NCBI GenBank assembly: GCA_964020085.1
Contig: OZ026607.1
Span: forward strand, 21,002,606-21,066,605
DNA length: 64,000 nucleotides
Direction: 5' to 3'
DNA from: Micromussa lordhowensis
Taxonomy: Eukaryota > Cnidaria > Anthozoa > Scleractinia > Lobophylliidae
Shown: positions 35,990-48,929 of the stretch, in pieces
Layout: each line of letters begins with the position of its first letter
Numbering within the stretch: position 1 is the first letter of the stretch
Translations under genes and position numbers: made by a program
The notes under the pieces: generated by a model
Database searches by the model: none
What the model was told of the DNA's origin: nothing
The model's input: the letters and a program-made list of their open reading frames with translations, nothing else

Positions 35990-37030
35990 AAATGTTGTGC
36001 TAGGTTGGCACTTGAAGCAAATCGTAGTTAGAACATGCTAGTATTTGCGCCAGGGTGTTTTTGCTGGCCTTCTTTTTGCAGGAGTTTGCCCTGGTCCCAA
36101 CTTTGCAAAATTTCAGAAAACGCGCGCTGGGGGTCCCCTTGGCAAATTTGACATAGCTCGGCTCCACGAGCACTTTAAGAGGCGCGGTTTGCAGCAAAAT
36201 GTTGTGCTAGGTTGGCACTTGAAGCAAATCTTAGTTAAAACATGCTAGTATTCGCGCCAGGGTGTTTTTTCTGGCCTTCTTTTTGCAGGAGTTTGCCCTG
36301 GTCCCAACTTTGCAGAATTTCAGAAAACGCGCGCTGGGGGTCCCCCTGGCAAATTTGACGTAGCTCGGCTCCACGGGTACTTTAAGAGGCGCGGTTTGCA
36401 GCAAAATGTTGTGCTAGGTTGGCACTTGAAGGAAATCCTAGTTAGAACATGCTGGCATTCGCGCCAGGGTGTTTTTTCTGGCCTTCTTTTTGCAGGAGTT
36501 TGCCCTGGTCCCAACTTTGCAGAATTTCAGAAAACGCGCGCTGGGGGTCCCCTTGGCAAATTTGACATAGCTCGGCTCCACGAGCACTTTAAGAGGCGCG
36601 GTTTGCAGCAAAATGTTGTGCTAGGTTGGCACTTGAAGCAAATTCTAGTTAGAACATGCTAGTATTTGCGCCAGGGTTTTTTTGCTGGCCTTCTTTTTGC
36701 AGGAGTTTGCCCTGGTCCCAACTTTGCAAAATTTCAGAAAACGCGCGCTGGGGGTCCCCTTGGCAAATTTGACATAGCTCGGCTCCACGAGCACTTTAAG
36801 AGGCGCGGTTTGTCGCAAAATGTTGTGCTAGGTTGGCACTTGAAGCAAATCTTAGTTAAAACATGCTAGTATTCGCGCCAGGGTGTTTTTTCTGGCCTTC
36901 TTTTTGCAGGAGTTTGCCCTGGTCCCAACTTTGCAGAATTTCAGAAAACGCGCGCTGGGGGTCCCCTTGGCAAATTTGACGTAGCTCGGCTCCACGGGCA
37001 CTTTAAGAGGCGCGGTTTGCAGCAAAATGT
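35990..37030 (+). repeat. 3-monomer (621-bp) duplication with A-type pair
   Basis: About 35,990-36,400 matches 36,611-37,021 at 621 bp. Shared features are CATGCTAGTATTTGCGCC followed by a second A-type monomer with CTTAGTTAAAAC, then TTGACGTAGCTCGG (36,355 and 36,976). That last variant occurs again at about 38,422, in the next 7-mer unit. Confidence 0.75.
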
Positions 37031-37034
37031 TGTG

Positions 37035-40000
37035 CTAGGTTGGCACTTGAAGGAAATTCAAGTTAGAACATGCTGGCATTCGCGCCAGGGTGTTTTTTCT
37101 GGCCTTCTTTTTGCAGGAGTTTGCCCTGGTCCCAACTTTGCAGAATTTCAGAAAACGCGCGCTGGGGGTCCCCTTGGCAAATTTGACATAGCTCGGCTCC
37201 ACGGGCACTTTAAGAGGCGCGGTTTGCAGCAAAATGTTGTGCTAGGTTGGCACTTGAAGGAATTTTTAGTTAGAACATGCTGGCATTCGCGCCAGGGTGT
37301 TTTTTCTGGCCTTCTTTTTGCAAGAGTTTGCCCTGGTCCCAACTTTGCAGAATTTCAGAAAACGCGCGCTGGGGGTCCCCTTGGCAAATTTGACATAGCT
37401 CGACTCCACGTGCACTTTAAGAGGCGCGGTTTGCAGCAAAATGTTCTGCTAGGTTGGCACTTGAAGGAAATCCTAGTTAAAACATGCTGGCATTCGCGCC
37501 AGGGTGTTTTTTCTGGCCTTTTTGTTGCAGGAGTTTGCCCTGGTCCCAACTTTGCAGAATTTCAGAAAACGCGCGCTGGGGGTCCCCTTGGCAAATTTGA
37601 CAGAGCTCGGCTCCACGGCACTTTGAGAGGCGCGGTTTGCAAAAAAATGTTGTGCTAGGTTGGCACTTGAAGGAAATACTAGTTAGAACCTGCTGAAATT
37701 CGCACCAGGGTGTTTTTTTGGCCTTCTTTTTGCAGGAGTTTGCCCTGGTCCCAACTTTGCAGAATTTCAGAAAACGCGCGCTGGGGGTCCCCTTGGCAAA
37801 TTTGACATAGCTCGGCTCCACGGGTACTTTAAGAGGCGCGGTTTGCCGCAAAATGTTGTGCTAGGTTGGCACTTGAAGGAAATCTAAGTTAGTACATGCT
37901 GGCATTCGCGCCAGGGTGTTTTTTCTGGCCTTCTTTTTGCAGGAGTTTGCCCTGGTCCCAACTTTGCAGAATTTCAGAAAACGCGCGCTGGGGGTCCCCT
38001 TGGCAAATTTGACAGCTCGGCTCCACGAGCACTTTAAGAGGCGCGGTTTGCAGCAAAATGTTGTGCTAGGTTGGCACTTGAAGCAAATCCTAGTTACAAC
38101 ATGCTAGTATTTGCGCCAGGGTGTTTTTGCTGGCCTTCTTTTTGCAGGAGTTTGCCCTGGTCCCAACTTTGCAAAATTTCAGAAAACGCGCGCTGGGGGT
38201 CCCCTTGGCAAATTTGACATAGCTCGGCTCCACGAGCACTTTAAGAGGCGCGGTTTGCGGCAAAATGTTGTGCTAGGTTGGCACTTGAAGCAAATCTTAG
38301 TTAAAACATGCTAGTATTCGCGCCAGGGTGTTTTTGCTGGCCTTCTTTTTGCAGGAGTTTGCCCTGGTCCCAACTTTGCAGAATTTCAGAAAACGCGCGC
38401 TGGGGGTCCCCTTGGCAAATTTGACGTAGCTCGGCTCCACGGGTACTTTAAGAGGCGCGGTTTGCAGCAAAATGTTGTGCTAGGTTGGCACTTGAAGGAA
38501 ATTTAAGTTAGAACATGCTGGCATTCGCGCCAGGGTGTTTTTTCTGGCCTTCTTTTTGCAGGAGTTTGCCCTGGTCCCAACTTTGCAGAATTTCAGAAAA
38601 CGCGCGCTGGGGGTCCCCTTGGCAAATTTGACATAGCTCGGCTCCACGGGCACTTTAAGAGGCGCGGTTTGCAGCAAAATGTTGTGCTAGGTTGGCACTT
38701 GAAGGAAATTTTAGTTAGAACATGCTGGCATTCGCGCCAGGGTGTTTTTTCTGGCCTTCTTTTTGCAAGAGTTTGCCCTGGTCCCAACTTTGCAGAATTT
38801 CAGAAAACGCGCGCTGGGGGTCCCCTTGGCAAATTTGACATAGCTCGGCTCCACGTGCACTTTAAGAGGCGCGGTTTGCAGCAAAATGTTCTGCTAGGTT
38901 GGCACTTGAAGGAAATCCTAGTTAAAACATGCTGGCATTCGCGCCAGGGTGTTTTTTCTGGCCTTTTTGTTGCAGGAGTTTGCCCTGGTCCCAACTTTGC
39001 AGAATTTCAGAAAACGCGCGCTGGGGGTCCCCTTGGCAAATTTGACATAGCTCGGCTCCACGGCACTTTGAGAGGCGCGGTTTGCAGCAAAATGTTGTGC
39101 TAGGTTGGCACTTGAAGGAAATACTAGTTAGAACCTGCTGAAATTCGCACCAGGGTGTTTTTTTGGCCTTCTTTTTGCAGGAGTTTGCCCTGGTCCCAAC
39201 TTTGCAGAATTTCAGAAAACGCGCGCTGGGGGTCCCCTTGGCAAATTTGACATAGCTCGGCTCCACGGGTACTTTAAGAGGCGCGGTTTGCCGCAAAATG
39301 TTGTGCTAGGTTGGCACTTGAAGGAAATCTAAGTTAGTACATGCTGGCATTCGCGCCAGGGTGTTTTTTCTGGCCTTCTTTTTGCAGGAGTTTGCCCTGG
39401 TCCCAACTTTGCAGAATTTCAGAAAACGCGCGCTGGGGCTCCCCTTGGCAAATTTGACATAGCTCGGCTCCACGAGCACTTTAAGAGGCGCGGTTTGCAG
39501 CAAAATGTTGTGCTAGGTTGGCACTTGAAGCAAATCCTAGTTAGAACATGCTAGTATTTGCGCCAGGGTGTTTTTGCTGGCCTTCTTTTTGCAGGAGTTT
39601 GCCCTGGTCCCAACTTTGCAAAATTTCAGAAAACGCGCGCTGGGGGTCCCCTTGGCAAATTTGACATAGCTCGGCTCCACAAGCACTTTAGGAGGCGCGG
39701 TTTGCAGCAAAATGTTGTGCTAGGTTGGCACTTGAAGCAAATCTTAGTTAGAACATGCTAGTATTCGCGCCAGGGTGTTTTTGCTGGCCTTCTTTTTGCA
39801 GGAGTTTGCCCTGGTCCCAACTTTGCAGAATTTCAGAAAACGCGCGCTGGGGGTCCCCTTGGCAAATTTGACATAGCTCGGCTCCACGGGTACTTTAAGA
39901 GACGCGGTTTGCAGCAAAATGTTGTGCTAGGTTGGCACTTGAAGGAAATTTAAGTTAGAACATGCTGGCATTCGCGCCAGGGTGTTTTTTCTGGCCTTCT

Positions 40001-40970
40001 TTTTGCAGGAGTTTGCCCTGGTCCCAACTTTGCAGAATTTCAAAAAACGCGCGCTGGGGGTCCCCTTGGCAAATTTGACATAGCTCGGCTCCACGGGCAC
40101 TTTAAGAGGCGCGGTTTGCAGCAAAATGTTGTGCTAGGTTGGCACTTGAAGGAAATTTTAGTTAGAACATGCTGGCATTCGCGCCAGGGTGTTTTTTCTG
40201 GCCTTCTTTTTGCAGGAGTTTGCCCTGGTCCCAACTTTGCAGAATTTCAGAAAACGCGCGCTGGGGGTCCCCTTGGCAAATTTGACATAGCTCGGCTCCA
40301 CGGGCACTTTAAGAGGCGCGGTTTGCAGCAAAATGTTCTGCTAGGTTGGCACTTGAAGGAAATCCTAGTTAAAACATGCTGGCATTCGCGCCAGGGTGTT
40401 TTTTCTGGCCTTTTTGTTGCAGGAGTTTGCCCTGGTCCCAACTTTGCAGAATTTCAGAAAACGCGCGCTGGGGGTCCCCTTGGCAAATTTGACATAGCTC
40501 GGCTCCACGGCACTTTGAGAGGCGCGGTTTGCAGCAAAATGTTGTGCTAGGTTGGCACTTGAAGGAAATACTAGTTAGAACCTGCTGAAATTCGCACCAG
40601 GGTGTTTTTTTGGCCTTCTTTTTGCAGGAGTTTGCCCTGGTCCCAACTTTGCAGAATTTCAGAAAACGCGCGCTGGGGGTCCCCTTGGCAAATTTGACAT
40701 AGCTCGGCTCCACGGGTACTTTAAGAGGCGCGGTTTGCCGCAAAATGTTGTGCTAGGTTGGCACTTGAAGGAAATCTAAGTTAGTACATGCTGGCATTCG
40801 CGCCAGGGTGTTTTTTCTGGCCTTCTTTTTGCAGGAGTTTGCCCTGGTCCCAACTTTGCAGAATTTCAGAAAACGCGCGCTGGGGGTCCCCTTGGCAAAT
40901 TTGACATAGCTCGGCTCCACGGGCACTTTAAGAGGCGCGGTTTGCACCAAAATGTTGTGCTTGGTTGGCA
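37035..40970 (+). repeat. 7-monomer (about 1,446-bp) higher-order repeat, about 2.7 copies
   Basis: Copies start near 37,035, 38,480 and 39,927, at offsets of 1,445 and 1,447 bp. Each contains, in order, a plain monomer, an F-type, X, E (37,686; 39,131; 40,578), P with AATCTAAGTTAGTAC, and then an A-type pair in the first two. The 2-bp difference in unit length comes from TTTGACAGCTCGG near 38,010, which lacks two bases of TTTGACATAGCTCGG. Copies 1 and 2 share CCACGTGCAC at 37,397 and 38,842; copy 3 does not have it. Confidence 0.87.
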
Positions 40971-41369
40971 CTTGAAGGAAATTTTAGTTAGAACATGCTG
41001 GCATTCGCGCCAGGGTGTTTTTTCTGGCCTTCTTTTTGCAGGAGTTTGCCCTGGTCCCAACTTTGCAGAATTTCAGAAAACGCGCGCTGGGGGTCCCCTT
41101 GGCAAATTTGACATAGCTCGGCTCCACGGGTACTTTAAGAGGCGCGGTTTCCAGCAAAATGTTGTGCTAGGTTGGCACTTGAAGGAAATCTAAGTTAGTA
41201 CATGCTGGCATTCGCGCCAGGGTGTTTTTTCTGGCCTTCTTTTTGCAGGAGTTTGCCCTGGTCCCAACTTTGCAGAATTTCAGAAAACGCGCGCTGGGGG
41301 TCCCCTTGGCAAATTTGACATAGCTCGGCTCCACGGGCACTTTAAGAGGCGCGGTTTGCAGCAAAATGT

Positions 41370-43970
41370 TGTGCTTGGTTGGCACTTGAAGGAAATTTTA
41401 GTTACAACATGCTGGCATTCGCGCCAGGGTGTTTTTTCTGGCCTTCTTTTTGCAGGAGTTTGCCCTGGTCCCAACTTTGCAGAATTTCAGAAAACACGCG
41501 CTGGGGGTCCCCTTGGTAAATTTGACATAGCTCGGCTCCACGGGCACTTTAAGAGGCGCGGTTTGCAGCAAAATGTTGTGCTAGGTTGGCACTTGAAGGA
41601 AATCCTAGTTAGAACATGCTGGCATTCGCGCCAGGGTGTTTTTTCTGGCCTTCTTTTTGCAGGAGTTTGCCCTGGTCCCAACTTTGCAGAATTTCAGAAA
41701 ACGCGCGCTGGGGGTCCCCTTGGCAAATTTGACATAGCTCGGCTCCACGAGCACTTTAAGAGGCGCGGTTTGCAGCAAAATGTTGTGCTAGGTTGGCACT
41801 TGAAGCAAATTCTAGTTAGAACATGCTAGTATTCGCGCCAGGGTGTTTTTGCTGGCCTTCTTTTTGCAGGAGTTTGCCCTGGTCCCAACTTTGCAGAATT
41901 TCAGAAAACGCGCGCTGGGGGTCCCCTTGGCAAATTTGACATAGCTCGGCTCCACGGGTACTTTAAGAGGCGCGGTTTGCAGCAAAATGTTGTGCTAGGT
42001 TGGCACTTGAAGGAAATTCTAGTTAGAACATGCTGGCATTCGCGCCAGGGTGTTTTTTCTGGCCTTCTTTTTGCAGGAGTTTGCCCTGGTCCCAACTTTG
42101 CAGAATTTCAGAAAACGCGCGCTGGGGGTCCCCTTGGCAAATTTGACATAGCTCGGCTCCACGGGCACTTTAAGAGGCGCGGTTTGCAGCAAAATGTTGT
42201 GCTAGGTTGGCACTTGAAGGAAATTTTAGTTAGAACATGCTGGCATTCGCGCCAGGGTGTTTTTTCTGGCCTTCTTTTTGCAGGAGTTTGCCCTGGTCCC
42301 AACTTTGCAGAATTTCAGAAAACGCGCGCTGGGGGTCCCCTTGGCAAATTTGACATAGCTCGGCTCCACGGGCACTTTAAGAGGCGCGGTTTGCAGCAAA
42401 ATGTTCTGCTAGGTTGGCACTTGAAGGAAATCTTAGTTAAAACATATTGGCATTCGCGCCAGGGTGTTTTTTCTGGCCTTTTTGTTGCAGGAGTTTGCCC
42501 TGGTCCCAACTTTGCAGAATTTCAGAAAACGCGCGCTGGGGGTCCCCTTGGCAAATTTGACATAGCTCGGCTCCACGGCACTTTGAGAGGCGCGGTTTGC
42601 AGCAAAATGTTGTGCTTGGTTGGCACTTGAAGGAAATTTTAGTTAGAACATGCTGGCATTCGCGCCAGGGTGTTTTTTCTGGCCTTCTTTTTGCAGGAGT
42701 TTGCCCTGGTCCCAACTTTGCAGAATTTCAGAAAACACGCGCTGGGGGTCCCCTTGGTAAATTTGACATAGCTCGGCTCCACGGGCACTTTAAGAGGCGC
42801 GGTTTGCAGCAAAATGTTGTGCTAGGTTGGCACTTGAAGGAAATCCTAGTTAGAACATGCTGGCATTCGCGCCAGGGTGTTTTTTCTGGCCTTCTTTTTG
42901 CAGGAGTTTGCCCTGGTCCCAACTTTGCAGAATTTCAGAAAACGCGCGCTGGGGGTCCCCTTGGCAAATTTGACATAGCTCGGCTCCACGAGCACTTTAA
43001 GAGGCGCGGTTTGCAGCAAAATGTTGTGCTAGGTTAACACTTGAAGCAAATTCTAGTTAGAACATGCTAGTATTCGCGCCAGGGTGTTTTTGCTGGCCTT
43101 CTTTTTGCAGGAGTTTGCCCTGGTCCCAACTTTGCAGAATTTCAGAAAACGCGCGCTGGGGGTCCCCTTGGCAAATTTGACATAGCTCGGCTCCACGGGT
43201 ACTTTAAGAGGCGCGGTTTGCAGCAAAATGTTGTGCTAGGTTGGCACTTGAAGGAAATTCTAGTTAGAACATGCTGGCATTCGCGCCAGGGTGTTTTTTC
43301 TGGCCTTCTTTTTGCAGGAGTTTGCCCTGGTCCCAACTTTGCAGAATTTCAGAAAACGCGCGCTGGGGGTCCCCTTGGCAAATTTGACATAGCTCGGCTC
43401 CACGGGCACTTTAAGAGGCGCGGTTTGCAGCAAAATGTTGTGCTAGGTTGGCACTTGAAGGAAATTTTAGTTAGAACATGCTGGCATTCGCGCCAGGGTG
43501 TTTTTTCTGGCCTTCTTTTTGCAGGAGTTTGCCCTGGTCCCAACTTTGCAGAATTTCAGAAAACGCGCGCTGGGGGTCCCCTTGGCAAATTTGACATAGC
43601 TCGGCTCCACGGGCACTTTAAGAGGCGCGGTTTGCAGCAAAATGTTCTGCTAGGTTGGCACTTGAAGGAAATCTTAGTTAAAACATATTGGCATTCGCGC
43701 CAGGGTGTTTTTTCTGGCCTTTTTGTTGCAGGAGTTTGCCCTGGTCCCAACTTTGCAGAATTTCAGAAAACGCGCGCTGGGGGTCCCCTTGGCAAATTTG
43801 ACATAGCTCGGCTCCACGGCACTTTGAGAGGCGCGGTTTGCAGCAAAATGTTGTGCTTGGTTGGCACTTGAAGGAAATTTTAGTTAGAACATGCTGGCAT
43901 TCGCGCCAGGGTGTTTTTTCTGGCCTTCTTTTTGCAGGAGTTTGCCCTGGTCCCAACTTTGCAGAATTTC
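41370..43970 (+). repeat. 6-monomer (1,241-bp) tandem higher-order repeat, two copies
   Basis: Units run about 41,370-42,610 and 42,611-43,851, with the match extending to about 43,970. Order: GTGCTTGGTTGG monomer, H-type, A-type, two plain monomers, F-type with ACATATTGGCATTC, X. Few differences are visible: TTAGTTACAAC against TTAGTTAGAAC, and GGTTAACACTTG (43,033) against GGTTGGCACTTG. This reads as a recent unequal exchange. Confidence 0.87.
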
Positions 43971-45100
43971 AGAAAACGCGCGCTGGGGGTCCCCTTGGCA
44001 AATTTGACATAGCTCGGCTCCACGGGTACTTTAAGAGGCGCGGTTTGCAGCAAAATGTTGTGCTAGGTTTGCACTTGAAGGAAATCCTAGTTAGTACATG
44101 CTGGCATTCGCGCCAGGGTGTTTTTTCTGGCCTTCTTTTTGCAGGAGTTTGCCCTGGTCCCAACTTTGCAGAATTTCAGAAAACGCGCGCTGGGGGTCCC
44201 CTTGGCAAATTTGACATAGCTCGGCTCCACGGGCACTTTAAGAGGCGCGGTTTGCAGCAAAATGTTGTGCTTGGTTGGCACTTGAAGGAAATTTTAGTTA
44301 GAACATACTGGCATTCGCGCCAGGGTGTTTTTTCTGGCCTTCTTTTTGCAGGAGTTTGCCCTGGTCCCAACTTTGCAGAATTTCAGAAAACACGCGCTGG
44401 GGGTCCCCTTGGTAAATTTGACATAGCTCGGCTCCACGGGCACTTTAAGAGGCGCGGTTTGCAGCAAAATGTTGTGCTAGGTTGGCACTTGAAGGAAATA
44501 CTAGTTAAAACATGCTGGCATTCGCGCCAGGGAGTTTTTTCTGGCCTTCTTTTTGCAGGAGTTTGCCCTGGTCCCAACTTTGCAGAATTTCAGAAAACGC
44601 GCGCTGGGGGTCCCCTTGGCAAATTTGACATAGCTCGGCTTCACGTGCACTTTAAGAGGCGCGGTTTGCAGCAAAATGTTGTGCTAGGTTGGCACTTGAA
44701 GCAAATGCTAGTTAGAACATGCTAGTATTTGCGCCAGGGTGTTTTTGCTGGCCTTCTTTTTGCAGGAGTTTGCCCTGGTCCCAACTTTGCAAAATTTCAG
44801 AAAACGCGCGCTGGGGGTCCCCTTGGCAAATTTGACATAGCTCGGCTCCACGAGCACTTTAAGAGGCGCGGTTTGCAGCAAAATGTTGTGCTAGGTTGGC
44901 ACTTGAAGCAAATCTTAGTTAGAACATGCTAGTATTCGCGCCAGAGTGTTTTTGCTGGCCTTCTTTTTGCAGGAGTTTGCCCTGGTCCCAACTTTGCAGA
45001 ATTTCAGAAAACGCGCGCTGGGGGTCCCCTTGGCAAATTTGACATAGCTCGGCTCCACGGGTACTTTAAGAGGCGCGGTTTGCAGCAAAATGTTGTGCTA
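43550..45100 (+). repeat. 29-monomer-offset segment, copy 1
   Basis: This block matches 49,550-51,100 at 5,998 bp (29 monomers minus 5). Order: F-type with ACATATTGGC, X, GGGTACTTTAAG monomer, AATCCTAGTTAGTAC, H-type, AATACTAGTTAAAAC, CCACGTGCAC, then an A-type pair. One variant site reads GTTTGCACTTG here (44,068) and GTTCGCACTTG in the partner. Its right part also belongs to the 9-mer unit that starts near 44,380. Confidence 0.82.
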
Positions 45101-48100
45101 GGTTGGCACTTGAAGGAAATTCAAGTTAGAACATGCTGGCATTCGCGCCAGGGTGTTTTTTCTGGCCTTCTTTTTGCAGGAGTTTGCCCTGGTCCCAACT
45201 TTGCAGAATTTCAGAAAACGCGCGCTGGGGGTCCCCTTGGCAAATTTGACATAGCTCGGCTCCACGGGCACTTTAAGAGGCGCGGTTTGCAGCAAAATGT
45301 TGTGCTAGGTTGGCACTTGAAGGAAATTTTAGTTAGAACATGCTGGCATTCGCGCCAGGGTGTTTTTTCTGGCCTTCTTTTTGCAGGAGTTTGCCCTGGT
45401 CCCAACTTTGCAGAATTTCAGAAAACGCGCGCTGGGGGTCTTCTTGGCAAATTTGACATAGCTCGGCTCCACGGGCACTTTAAGAGGCGCGGTTTGCAGC
45501 AAAATGTTCTGCTAGGTTGGCACTTGAAGGAAATCCTAGTTAGAACATGCTGGCATTCGCGCCAGGGTGTTTTTTCTGGCCTTTTTGTTGCAGGAGTTTG
45601 CCCTGGTCCCAACTTTGCAGAATTTCAGAAAACGCGCGGTGGGGGTCCCCTTGGCAAATTTGACATAGCTCGGCTCCACGGCACTTTGAGAGGCGCGGTT
45701 TGCAGCAAAATGTTGTGCTAGGTTGGCACTTGAAGGAAATACTAGTTAGAACCTGCTGAAATTCGCACCAGGGTGTTTTTTTGGCCTTCTTTTTGCAGGA
45801 GTTTGCCCTGGTCCCAACTTTGCAGAATTTCAGAAAACGCGCGCTGGGGGTCCCCTTGGCAAATTTGACATAGCTCGGCTCCACGGGTACTTTAAGAGGC
45901 GCGGTTTGCCGCAAAATGTTGTGCTAGGTTGGCACTTGAAGGAAATCTAAGTTAGTACATGCTGGCATTCGCGCCAGGGTGTTTTTTCTGGCCTTCTTTT
46001 TGCAGGAGTTTGCCCTGGTCCCAACTTTGCAGAATTTCAGAAAACGCGCGCTGGGGGTCCCCTTGGCAAATTTGACATAGCTCGGCTCCACGGGCACTTT
46101 AAGAGGCGCGGTTTGCAGCAAAATGTTATGCTTGGTTGGCACTTGAAGGAAATTTTAGTTAGAACATGCTGGCATTCGCGCCAGGGTGTTTTTTCTGGCC
46201 TTCTTTTTGCAGGAGTTTGCCCTGGTCCCAACTTTGCAGAATTTCAGAAAACACGCGCTGGGGGTCCCCTTGGTAAATTTGACATAGCTCGGCTCCACGG
46301 GCACTTTAAGAGGCGCGGTTTGCAGCAAAATGTTGTGCTAGGTTGGCACTTGAAGGAAATACTAGTTAAAACATGCTGGCATTCGCGCCAGGGTGTTTTT
46401 TCTGGCCTTCTTTTTGCAGGAGTTTGCCCTGGTCCCAACTTTGCAGAATTTCAGAAAACGCGCGCTGGGGGTCCCCTTGGCAAATTTGACATAGCTCGGC
46501 TTCACGTGCACTTTAAGAGGCGCGGTTTGCAGCAAAATGTTGTGCTAGGTTGGCACTTGAAGCAAATGCTAGTTAGAACATGCTAGTATTTGCGCCAGGG
46601 TGTTTTTTCTGGCCTTCTTTTTGCAGGAGTTTGCCCTGGTCCCAACTTTGCAAAATTTCAGAAAACGCGCGCTGGGGGTCCCCTTGGCAAATTTGACATA
46701 GCTCGGCTCCACGAGCACTTTAAGAGGCGCGGTTTGCAGCAAAATGTTGTGCTAGGTTAGCACTTGAAGCAAATCTTAGTTAGAACATGCTAGTATTCGC
46801 GCCAGAGTGTTTTTGCTGGCCTTCTTTTTGCAGGAGTTTGCCCTGGTCCCAACTTTGCAGAATTTCAGAAAACGCGCGCTGGGGGTCCCCTTGGCAAATT
46901 TGACATAGCTCGGCTCCACGGGTACTTTAAGAGGCGCGGTTTGCAGCAAAATGTTGTGCTAGGTTGGCACTTGAAGGAAATTTAAGTTAGAACATGCTGG
47001 CATTCGCGCCAGGGTGTTTTTTCTGGCCTTCTTTTTGCAGGAGTTTGCCCTGGTCCCAACTTTGCAGAATTTCAGAAAACGCGCGCTGGGGGTCCCCTTG
47101 GCAAATTTGACATAGCTCGGCTCCACGGGCACTTTAAGAGGCGCGGTTTGCAGCAAAATGTTGTGCTAGGTTGGCACTTGAAGGAAATTTTAGTTAGAAC
47201 ATGCTGGCATTCGCGCCAGGGTGTTTTTTCTGGCCTTCTTTTTGCAGGAGTTTGCCCTGGTCCCAACTTTGCAGAATTTCAGAAAACGCGCGCTGGGGGT
47301 CCCCTTGGCAAATTTGACATAGCTCGGCTCCACGGGCACTTTAAGAGGCGCGGTTTGCAGCAAAATGTTCTGCTAGGTTGGCACTTGAAGGAAATCCTAG
47401 TTAGAACATGCTGGCATTCGCGCCAGGGTGTTTTTTCTGGCCTTTTTGTTGCAGGAGTTTGCCCTGGTCCCAACTTTGCAGAATTTCAGAAAACGCGCGG
47501 TGGGGGTCCCCTTGGCAAATTTGACATAGCTCGGCTCCACGGCACTTTGAGAGGCGCGGTTTGCAGCAAAATGTTGTGCTAGGTTGGCACTTGAAGGAAA
47601 TACTAGTTAGAACCTGCTGAAATTCGCACCAGGGTGTTTTTTTGGCCTTCTTTTTGCAGGAGTTTGCCCTGGTCCCAACTTTGCAGAATTTCAGAAAACG
47701 CGCGCTGGGGGTCCCCTTGGCAAATTTGACATAGCTCGGCTCCACGGGTACTTTAAGAGGCGCGGTTTGCCGCAAAATGTTGTGCTAGGTTGGCACTTGA
47801 AGGAAATCTAAGTTAGTACATGCTGGCATTCGCGCCAGGGTGTTTTTTCTGGCCTTCTTTTTGCAGGAGTTTGCCCTGGTCCCAACTTTGCAGAATTTCA
47901 GAAAACGCGCGCTGGGGGTCCCCTTGGCAAATTTGACATAGCTCGGCTCCACGGGCACTTTAAGAGGCGCGGTTTGCAGCAAAATGTTATGCTTGGTTGG
48001 CACTTGAAGGAAATTTTAGTTAGAACATGCTGGCATTCGCGCCAGGGTGTTTTTTCTGGCCTTCTTTTTGCAGGAGTTTGCCCTGGTCCCAACTTTGCAG

Positions 48101-48110
48101 AATTTCAGAA
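44380..48110 (+). repeat. 9-monomer (1,861-bp) tandem higher-order repeat, two copies
   Basis: Units run about 44,380-46,240 and 46,241-48,101. Shared markers are H-type then AATACTAGTTAAAAC, GGCTTCACGTGCAC, AATGCTAG with CATGCTAGTATT, CGCCAGAGTGTTTTTGCTGG (44,939 and 46,800), F-type, CGCGCGGTGGGGG (45,634 and 47,495), X, E (45,749 and 47,610), P, and ATGTTATGCTTGG. Differences include GGGTCTTCTTGG (45,436) against GGGTCCCCTTGG. Confidence 0.86.
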
Positions 48111-48929
48111 AACGCGCGCTGGGGGTCCCCTTGGCAAATTTGACATAGCTCGGCTCCACGGGTACTTTAAGAGGCGCGGTTTGCAGCAAAATGTTGTGCT
48201 AGGTTGGCACTTGAAGGAAATCTAAGTTAGTACATGCTGGCATTCGCGCCAGGGTGTTTTTTCTGGCCTTCTTTTTGCAGGAGTTTGCCCTGGTCCCAAC
48301 TTTGCAGAATTTCAGAAAACGCGCGCTGGGGGTCCCCTTGGCAAATTTGACATAGCTCGGCTCCACGAGCACTTTAAGAGGCGCGGTTTGCAGCAAAATG
48401 TTGTGCTAGGTTGGCACTTGAAGCAAATTCTAGTTAGAACATGCTAGTATTCGCGCCAGGGTGTTTTTGCTGGCCTTCTTTTTGCAGGAGTTTGCCCTGG
48501 TCCCAACTTTGCAAAATTTCAGAAAACGCGCGCTGGGGGTCCCCTTGGCAAATTTGACATAGCTCGGCTCCACGAGCACTTTAAGAGGCGCGGTTTGCAG
48601 CAAAATGTTGTGCTAGGTTGGCACTTGAAGCAAATCTTAGTTAGAACATGCTAGTATTCGCGCCAGGGTGTTTTTGCTGGCCTTCTTTTTGCAGGAGTTT
48701 GCCCTGGTCCCAACTTTGCAGAATTTCAGAAAACGCGCGCTGGGGGTCCCCTTGGCAAATTTGACATAGCTCGGCTCCACGGGTACTTTAAGAGGCGCGG
48801 TTTGCAGCAAAATGTTGTGCTAGGTTGGCACTTGAAGGAAATTCTAGTTAAAACATGCTGGCATTCGCGCCAGGGTGTTTTTTCTGGCCTTCTTTTTGCA
48901 GGAGTTTGCCCTGGTCCCAACTTTGCAGA

